Positions 58,446 to 64,000 of a stretch of 64,000 bases of DNA are shown in pieces. Positions within the stretch are counted from its first letter, which is position 1; each line of letters starts with the position of its first letter. Location of the stretch: contig CAJJBB010000004.1 in NCBI GenBank assembly GCA_905182305.1, forward strand, positions 2,501-66,500, in the 5' to 3' direction. Below the pieces are notes generated by a model. The model had not been told where the DNA came from, made no database searches, and worked only from the letters and a program-made list of their open reading frames with translations. The position numbers were made by a program, and so were the translations under genes. The DNA comes from Flavobacteria bacterium MS024-2A (GTDB lineage: Bacteria; Bacteroidota; Bacteroidia; Flavobacteriales; Flavobacteriaceae).

Positions 58446-58577
58446 ATGGCTATTTTTTCAGGAGAAGTAAAATTAAAAGACATTCAATTTGAATTTGGTT
58501 TTGCAGTTAGTGAATTAATTATTTTAATGTATTTAGTTTTTATTCATACGGGGTTTGTTAGTTTTCGGATATTATGA
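58446..58577 (+). CDS. doubtful small membrane ORF, 43 aa
   Basis: ATG at 58446 to TGA at 58575. It begins MAIFSGEVKLKDIQFEFGF and has one hydrophobic segment (LIILMYLVFIHTGF). It lies 39 bp downstream of dgkA on the same strand, in the 199-bp gap before the convergent OmpA-family gene. No SD or family was recognised. It could be a genuine small protein, a remnant or chance. Confidence 0.2.
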   Translation: MAIFSGEVKLKDIQFEFGFAVSELIILMYLVFIHTGFVSFRIL

Positions 58578-58605
58578 AAAAAGATATGTTAGAGAATCAG
58601 GGTAA

Positions 58606-60498
58606 TTAATTTAAAGTAACCTCAAATATTGATTTTCGATTTAAAGCATGTTCTTGTTCCTCTATTTTACAGCAATCACAATCTTTTAATATCCATGATT
58701 TAATATTTTGCTTATTTAATCTTAGAACGTATTGATTCGCCTCATTTAATGTTTCAAAGTCGGAAATCACTAATCTAAATAACTTTTTAGACGTTTCCTT
58801 TATTTTAGTTTTTATTCCGCTTTTTAAAAACTCATCTTTTAAACGTTGTATATTTCTGATATTTTTAAAACTTCCCACTATAACTTTATATGATAGATTT
58901 TTATTTTCATCTTTTTGAATCTCTCCTATTCCAATACCAGTAATTCTATAAGGGTCAGTAATTCTATCCTTTATATATTTTAATATACTTTCCGTTCTAC
59001 TTATTGATAGTTTTGTATTGTAAGATTTACTTCCTCTGCAATCTGTTGAAGAAATTACATTTACTTTAATTTTAGAATCTTTATTCATCGCATTTACAAT
59101 TTCGTCAAGTCGATCATTATATTTATCAATAATATTGAACTTATTCAAATTATAAAATATTGGCCTAAAAATATATTCAGTTCTTTTATCTAAGATGGGA
59201 GATATGATTGCCCATTCTTTTTGTGAATCCCCAAATGAATCCGATAAACGATATGAAAATGAATCTTTAACCGATTCTTTTAAAAAACTTTTGTAAAGAA
59301 AGCTACCGTTTTTGTTTAATAATAAATATCCTCTCTTTGTGCTATCACTAAGAGTTACTTTTTTATTAAATAATTGAGAGATAGGATCCGAAGAAAGCAT
59401 TTTTTTTTCATCGTTATTTAGAACTCCATTAGTACTAACTATTAGTGTATCTGATGGGGAGAAATCATAGTTATCTTTTACCGTTAACAATTCTGATTTA
59501 TACTCAAAAGTATATAGGTCATCACTGCCAACACCTCCTGACCTATTAGAACTCAAAATTCCAATATTATTTTTAAGAATTCCGAAAGAAAAATCGTCTC
59601 CATCAGAATTAAAAGGTGATTGAAGCTTGGATACACTCCAACGATTTGCGAATTTATTAACAGCCATAAAAATATCTAAGCCATTTTCATCATCATTAGA
59701 ATCATTAGAATCATTAGAATAAAACAAAACCCCTTTTTGTGACGTATAAGGAAAAACTTCATTAAATTCTGTATTAATATCTGGACCAAGATTTACTATT
59801 TCAAGACTATCATTAACTTTAGAAAGTGGGATATAATAAAGGTCCATGCCGCCATATCCACCTGGTCGATCACTTGAAAAATATAGTCTTTGTTCCTCAA
59901 TATTTAATGATGGATGCATCGTACTATAGCCCTTCATATTAATGTCTAAGGGTATTGGAAATCCTTTAAGTTCTTCATCATAATCAGCTCGATAAAGATC
60001 AACCTGAACTTTATTATTTTCATCAATGACTCCACTACTTCTAGACAAATACAATTCAATTAGCCCGGGATGAACAGAGATTGGTCCTTCTTGAAAAATT
60101 GAATTTATCTTTGTTTCAATAACTTTCCCTTCCAAAATATCAAGGCTTGACATATCTAATTTTCCGCGAAATATATTATATATCTCGTTCTCTGAAATTA
60201 CTTTGTTTTTTATTTTTTTTGTCCAATTATCTATTTGTTTTGCCAAATAAAAAACCATTGTCTGGTCAGTTATGTGGCCTTGCTCGTCAAACAAGGGAAC
60301 CAAATAACCTCCAAACTCAGTTCCCGGAGTATTAATGCTCACATTATGAAATTTATAGTTTAAAAGAGGATCTGACGAACTCTTGGTTTGATCTAATTCT
60401 GAATGACTAATGGGTAAGCGACTTGCTTTTTCAATATATTCATCGGCAAGCTTTGGGTTTAGATCCAATAATTGTGAAATGAAATAATAATCTTCCAC
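58606..60498 (-). CDS. OmpA-family protein, main part (PD40, Big_9-like, OmpA, SPOR); frameshifted
   Basis: 630 codons from a GTG with no signal peptide; the missing N-terminus is the adjacent small ORF at 60501-60773. PD40 beta-propeller repeats (about 190-335: RLYFSSDRPGGYGGMDLYY, GVLFYSND, GILSSNRSGGVGSDDLYTF). A cadherin-like Big_9 domain (340-423: KDNYDFSPSDTL, NGVLNND, NGSFLYK, DSFSYRLSD). OmpA peptidoglycan-binding domain (443-530: STDCRGSKSYNTKLSISR). SPOR domain (535-605: YKVIVGSFKN). Such proteins sit in the outer membrane or periplasm next to SprF in T9SS/gliding operons. Last gene of its operon. Confidence 0.85.
   Translation of the reverse strand: MEDYYFISQLLDLNPKLADEYIEKASRLPISHSELDQTKSSSDPLLNYKFHNVSINTPGTEFGGYLVPLFDEQGHITDQTMVFYLAKQIDNWTKKIKNKVISENEIYNIFRGKLDMSSLDILEGKVIETKINSIFQEGPISVHPGLIELYLSRSSGVIDENNKVQVDLYRADYDEELKGFPIPLDINMKGYSTMHPSLNIEEQRLYFSSDRPGGYGGMDLYYIPLSKVNDSLEIVNLGPDINTEFNEVFPYTSQKGVLFYSNDSNDSNDDENGLDIFMAVNKFANRWSVSKLQSPFNSDGDDFSFGILKNNIGILSSNRSGGVGSDDLYTFEYKSELLTVKDNYDFSPSDTLIVSTNGVLNNDEKKMLSSDPISQLFNKKVTLSDSTKRGYLLLNKNGSFLYKSFLKESVKDSFSYRLSDSFGDSQKEWAIISPILDKRTEYIFRPIFYNLNKFNIIDKYNDRLDEIVNAMNKDSKIKVNVISSTDCRGSKSYNTKLSISRTESILKYIKDRITDPYRITGIGIGEIQKDENKNLSYKVIVGSFKNIRNIQRLKDEFLKSGIKTKIKETSKKLFRLVISDFETLNEANQYVLRLNKQNIKSWILKDCDCCKIEEQEHALNRKSIFEVTLN
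59692..59718. repeat. 3 x 9-bp tandem repeat inside the OmpA-family gene
   Basis: ATCATTAGA is repeated three times without a mismatch and encodes the NDSNDSNDD stretch. A 9-bp unit keeps the reading frame if copy number changes. Confidence 0.85.
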
Positions 60499-60500
60499 AT

Positions 60501-60773
60501 CTACTTTAATTTTTTCATTATTTTTTTGATGTTTTTTAGAGCTAGATGTTTATTTCCCGATTTAAAGTATGCTTTCGATAAATTTTTAGTTGCTATTGAT
60601 GGGAGTTTTTGGTTAACTGACTCATAGGCATTTATTGCCTTTTTGAATTCATTGTTTATATAGTAATATGATCCCCATTCAATATTTTTACTATTGGATT
60701 TGCTCAAACTTTCTTTTTGGGCAAAACATTTTAGACTGAAAACTATAAAAGTAAATAAGATTAATTTTTTCAT
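60501..60773 (-). CDS. OmpA-family protein, N-terminal part (signal peptide, TPR); cut off by a frameshift
   Basis: 90 codons: signal peptide MKKLILFTFIVFSLKCFAQ, then one to two TPR-like helices (SYYYINNEFKKAINAYESV, SKAYFKSGNKHLALKNIKK), ending KLK then TAG. The main part starts 2 bp later in another frame. Adding one A to the seven-A run (60521-60527) would join the frames as KNIKKNNEKIKVDVEDYYF, restoring one protein of about 725 residues with the usual TPR-PD40-OmpA order. The ORF therefore looks like the head of a broken or slippage-regulated gene, or a sequencing error. Confidence 0.7.
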   Translation of the reverse strand: MKKLILFTFIVFSLKCFAQKESLSKSNSKNIEWGSYYYINNEFKKAINAYESVNQKLPSIATKNLSKAYFKSGNKHLALKNIKKIMKKLK

Positions 60774-61724
60774 TTAAAAAATTCTAGGTGAGCGTAATAT
60801 TCCCAATACTCTTGGCGAAAAATCAAAGCGTAAAAGTAATTCATGAGAACTCGAATTATTTATTCCTAAGTTAATGGCATTTCCATATGCATACCCAATA
60901 CTTATATTTTTATTTAAATTAATTCCAGCTAAAAAACTGATGCTTCCGTCAAGAATTTGGTCCTGTGGCACAAAGGAAGCTTTGCTTTTAAACTGAGGTC
61001 CAAACCAATATGAATTATTAAGAAATAAAAGTAGGCTGATGTCGTATGCTAAAACTGTTCCACTTGTCTTTTTTAATAAAAGACTTGGTTTCAATTGGAC
61101 ATTGTCTCTCAAAGAGATTAATCCCCCCCCCATAAAATAAAAATGCCTTTTCACAAAATTCAATTCATCTTCAATCATTTTAGGAATAGAAAAACCAAAA
61201 TAAAATTTTGGGCTGTAATAATAAAGTCCAAAACCTATATTTGGAATGAACTCATTATTTGAATTAGAATTAAAAGAAGGGTCATTTCGATCAAAATATC
61301 TTAATGACGGAGTATCTAATAAAAAATTTTGTGCGCCTAATTTTAATCCTAAACTTAGCCAATTTTGATTACCAGAAAATTTTAAGTGATATGAAAAATC
61401 TAAACTTGTCTCAGTATTAGTTAAAGGACCGATCACATCAGCTTGAGCACTAACACCAATCCCTAAATTTCTCTTTCCGATTGGTGAGTTAAAAGAAATA
61501 CTTTGTGATATAGGAGCACCTTCAAAACCTGTCCATTGTGATCGACTGAGTGAAGTGATATTAGAAACATTTTTAGAACCTGAATAAGCCGGATTTAATA
61601 TTTGATGACCAAACATATATTGATTAAAATTATTCTCTTGTTGACAATAAATAGTTCCGCCTACTACATTTAGAATTAAAAATGTAACATAAAATTTGAT
61701 ATTTTTATAATCTCTATATATCAT
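60774..61724 (-). CDS. PorP/SprF family type IX secretion membrane protein
   Basis: 316 residues, outer-membrane beta-barrel of the Bacteroidota PorP_SprF family. Signal sequence, then the hallmark FNQYMFGHQILNPAYSGS, SLSRSQWTGFEGAP, and SPIGKRNLGIGVSAQAD. Strands alternate to a final aromatic, RSPRIF. SprF-like proteins help a partner surface protein with a type B C-terminal signal across the outer membrane; the partner is the gene directly upstream. Start ATG overlaps its stop (ATGA), and the stop abuts the OmpA-family ATG. Confidence 0.93.
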   Translation of the reverse strand: MIYRDYKNIKFYVTFLILNVVGGTIYCQQENNFNQYMFGHQILNPAYSGSKNVSNITSLSRSQWTGFEGAPISQSISFNSPIGKRNLGIGVSAQADVIGPLTNTETSLDFSYHLKFSGNQNWLSLGLKLGAQNFLLDTPSLRYFDRNDPSFNSNSNNEFIPNIGFGLYYYSPKFYFGFSIPKMIEDELNFVKRHFYFMGGGLISLRDNVQLKPSLLLKKTSGTVLAYDISLLLFLNNSYWFGPQFKSKASFVPQDQILDGSISFLAGINLNKNISIGYAYGNAINLGINNSSSHELLLRFDFSPRVLGILRSPRIF

Positions 61725-64000
61725 CTTTTTAAATATATAAATCCTTTTTTGTAAGTTTCTCCTCCATCTATCTCTAAAATATAGAAATATACTCCCGAAG
61801 GTAATCCATTATTTTCACTTGAATTGCTACCAATATTCGACTCGCCTGTCCAGCTATTATCATAATTTTCATTTTGATAAACCATTTGCTCCCATCGATT
61901 GAAGATTCTTAAAGTTACTTGAGTAAAGCTTTCAATTCCATAAATGATAAATTCATCATTTTTATTGTCACCATTAGGAGAAAAAGCATTGGGAATGATT
62001 AACTCGTTAGTATCAATAATTGTTTGGTTGCTGTAAAAATTTTGCTCAGAACAATTGAAATTAGTGTCAAATATTTTTAGCCTAAAGCGATCTCCTTTAT
62101 TAAAAATATCAATAGAAAGAATTGACAATGCAGAAGTCTTTGTTCCAAAATAGTCAACCCCATCATCAAGATCAAACCAAGCATTGTCTATTTGAATTTG
62201 CCATTGAAGTTCCCAGTTAGGTTCTATATCCGTTGCCTCAATAACAAGATCTTCTCCTAAAACAAAATTAATTTGACTCGGTAATAATACAGTCGCATTT
62301 GTTAATTCAAAAATCTCTAAAAAATCAAAAATATTGTTTTCGTTATTATCCATAGGATCGGTGTATCCGCCATGATTTATAACTTGCCCCTGTTCATCTA
62401 CCACTGAAGAATCAATCCCTAAAATACCATCATCATTGGTGTCTGAAAAACCAGCCTCTATAAGATCCCAACAACCATCATTATCTGAATCCAGATCCAA
62501 TGAATTTATAATTCCGTCTCCATCAAAGTCAGATTCACTCTCAATAATATCAAGTATCCCATCATTATCATCATCAACATCACATATATTCCCAATACCA
62601 TCAAAATCTGAATCTAATTGATTTGGATTTATTAACGAAATACAATTATCGCAGAGATCTCCAATTCCATCAGTGTCTCTATCTAATTGATTTACATTTG
62701 AAATAGTAGGACAGTTGTCTATATCCTTTGGAACTCCGTCTGAATCAGAATCTGGGGAGATAACCAAATTATTTGAAAAATACTCTATTTGATAATTTAA
62801 ACCCGATAAGCCATTTGGAATTATAGTATAATTACCCAGATTAATTGCTCCTTGACTAGTTCCTGAATAATCTAAAACTCCACTTAAGACAGCACTTGTT
62901 TCTCCGTTTTTGAAACCTTCGTAAGTCACTCCATTACCTCCAGCAAAAGGTATTCCATCAAATATTTTTACTAATGAATTTGCAGTAACACTTAATGGGG
63001 CTCTAGTGATTTCTCCGTTTGTGCCAATGTATCCTGATCCTTCATCTATATAGTAATTATTATTATCTAAACCTGTTAATTCAAAATCAGTAACAGTAAA
63101 TAAAATCAGTTTGCCAACATTTTTTTGATTGAAGGTTCCCCAACCTTGAATTAATAGGATATCGTCTGCCTCTTTATTAAGACTATTTAATATGACTTCA
63201 CCAAAATTTGGCGTGCCATCATACTCTTTTATTATTCCATCAGATCCCAACAAAAGACGTTTCTTCAAGACCGTTAAGTTACCTACAACAGTAATGTTAT
63301 TACTGAAATTATCAGAAGTTTCAGTTATATCTTTAGCTTCTATTTCATAATTCCCTACCGCCAAGATATTAGAACTCGAAAACTGAGGTGAAATGGCCCC
63401 AAGAGAAAAAATTGCCGCTCCAGATAAAGCATCAGTATAAGTATAAACTTTTCCGGATTTTAAAGGTGGATTTAAAGTAACGTATTGATTCGTAATACTA
63501 CTATAATATTGACCACTAATAATATTAAAATTAGACGAGTCGTTGCCATATATAATCGTTTGATTATCAATTTTAATTAAAAGCTCATCAGCAGGCACAA
63601 TTTCATAATCTCCATTCTGATATGAAATACTGTAATTATTCGCACTTAATCCTGATGGAACAAGAACGTCTGAATATTTACCAACCAATTCCACACTGCT
63701 ATTGCTTCTACTTATATTTAAAGTACCATTAATTGCACTCCCATTATCACCTCCTTCAAAGCCAGAAAAACTTACACCGTTAAATCCTGCAGGGTCAGAT
63801 TGAAAAATAAGTTTTGCATCATCATTTGCTGTAACAACAATCGCTTTTTTACTTATACTACCACTCCCATTTGTCCAAATAAGATTATAATTTGGAGCAT
63901 TTGCTCCTGATATCACAACAGTACCGACTAGAATATTTCTGGGTCCTACAATTGAGTTATCATAAACTGGAGAACCCACAACAGAAACAATATCGGCGCC
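61721..64000 (-). CDS. giant surface protein with MBG repeats, TSP3 repeats and gliding-type C-terminal domain (5' end outside window)
   Basis: 760 codons visible; the frame is open to the right edge, so the true start is beyond it. At least three MBG-type repeats (about the first 420 residues; e.g. PLSVTANSLVKIFDG, NGVTYEGFKNGE, LSGLNYQIEYFSNNLVIS). Then calcium-binding thrombospondin type 3 repeats (DSDSDGVPKDIDNCP, DRDTDGIGDLCDNC, DSDFDGIGNICD). The final about 90 residues are the CHU_C/gliding-motility-associated sorting domain (PNAFSPNGDNKNDEF, VTLRIFNRWEQMVYQ, GVYFYILEI, KKGFIYLKR), a type B T9SS signal. Probably a SprB-like or adhesin surface protein secreted with the downstream SprF-like partner. 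Confidence 0.92.
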   Translation of the reverse strand, partial: GADIVSVVGSPVYDNSIVGPRNILVGTVVISGANAPNYNLIWTNGSGSISKKAIVVTANDDAKLIFQSDPAGFNGVSFSGFEGGDNGSAINGTLNISRSNSSVELVGKYSDVLVPSGLSANNYSISYQNGDYEIVPADELLIKIDNQTIIYGNDSSNFNIISGQYYSSITNQYVTLNPPLKSGKVYTYTDALSGAAIFSLGAISPQFSSSNILAVGNYEIEAKDITETSDNFSNNITVVGNLTVLKKRLLLGSDGIIKEYDGTPNFGEVILNSLNKEADDILLIQGWGTFNQKNVGKLILFTVTDFELTGLDNNNYYIDEGSGYIGTNGEITRAPLSVTANSLVKIFDGIPFAGGNGVTYEGFKNGETSAVLSGVLDYSGTSQGAINLGNYTIIPNGLSGLNYQIEYFSNNLVISPDSDSDGVPKDIDNCPTISNVNQLDRDTDGIGDLCDNCISLINPNQLDSDFDGIGNICDVDDDNDGILDIIESESDFDGDGIINSLDLDSDNDGCWDLIEAGFSDTNDDGILGIDSSVVDEQGQVINHGGYTDPMDNNENNIFDFLEIFELTNATVLLPSQINFVLGEDLVIEATDIEPNWELQWQIQIDNAWFDLDDGVDYFGTKTSALSILSIDIFNKGDRFRLKIFDTNFNCSEQNFYSNQTIIDTNELIIPNAFSPNGDNKNDEFIIYGIESFTQVTLRIFNRWEQMVYQNENYDNSWTGESNIGSNSSENNGLPSGVYFYILEIDGGETYKKGFIYLKR

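Overview
The window is about 64 kb of a low-GC chromosome from the Bacteroidota, almost certainly a member of the Flavobacteriaceae. The grounds are: Bacteroidota-type promoters (TTG, about 19 nt, TAnnTTTG); marker families such as DUF4294, a long NusB, DUF1573 and DUF5916; the type IX secretion/gliding set (PorP/SprF, a CHU_C-type C-terminal sorting domain, an OmpA-PD40 lipoprotein-like protein); and an arginine pathway that runs through acylated citrulline. The 16S anti-Shine-Dalgarno core is intact, although genes rarely show an SD. No phage, IS element, CRISPR array or defence island is visible; this is a core-genome region.

Layout. 1-2925: 5' part of an rRNA operon on the minus strand (16S, tRNA-Ile, tRNA-Ala, 5' end of 23S) with promoter and two boxA-like elements. 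2927-8492: DUF4294 protein, M42 peptidase, SDR, pyrD, yajC, DUF1573, nusB. 8620-17272: ABC exporter, M14 carboxypeptidase, CsaA-like protein, thioredoxin-like protein, cyclophilin-FKBP fusion, recQ. 17468-19382: tatC, CMD protein, lptB. 19383-20089 holds a decayed membrane-protein gene. 20090-26916: pssA, lnt, cobalamin adenosyltransferase, DUF2795, secA. 26945-32183: sterol-desaturase-type hydroxylase, glycosyltransferase, DUF5916 outer-membrane protein, methyltransferase. 32305-40594: isoleucine/valine operon ilvD-ilvB-ilvN-ilvC-ilvA with gapN at its end. 40787-46167: aldehyde dehydrogenase, nitroreductase, DsbD-like protein, tilS. 46253-55210: complete arginine operon (GNAT-argG-argC-proC-argD-argF'-argB-argE'-argH) behind a GC-rich leader. 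55296-58406: lpdA, PAP2 phosphatase, diacylglycerol kinase. 58606-64000: gliding/T9SS-type operon with a giant adhesin running off the right edge, a SprF-like protein and an OmpA-family gene split by a frameshift.

Most interesting points. (1) The arginine operon is preceded by a GC-rich leader in AT-rich DNA, holding a 25-codon open frame with three Arg codons in its last seven sense codons and mutually exclusive hairpins: a candidate arginine attenuator, analogous to the known Bacteroid-trp leader. (2) The operon's transcarbamylase carries Ser90 where N-succinylornithine enzymes have Pro90 and N-acetylornithine enzymes have Glu92, so its acyl-group specificity cannot be read from the known rule. 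The first gene is a GNAT protein with a four-cysteine tail, a plausible missing N-acylglutamate synthase. (3) The OmpA-family gene is split at a 7-base homopolymer and has a PD40, cadherin-like (Big_9), OmpA, SPOR architecture. (4) RecQ lacks all four zinc cysteines.

All family assignments come from reading motifs by eye. Nothing was searched or computed against a database.
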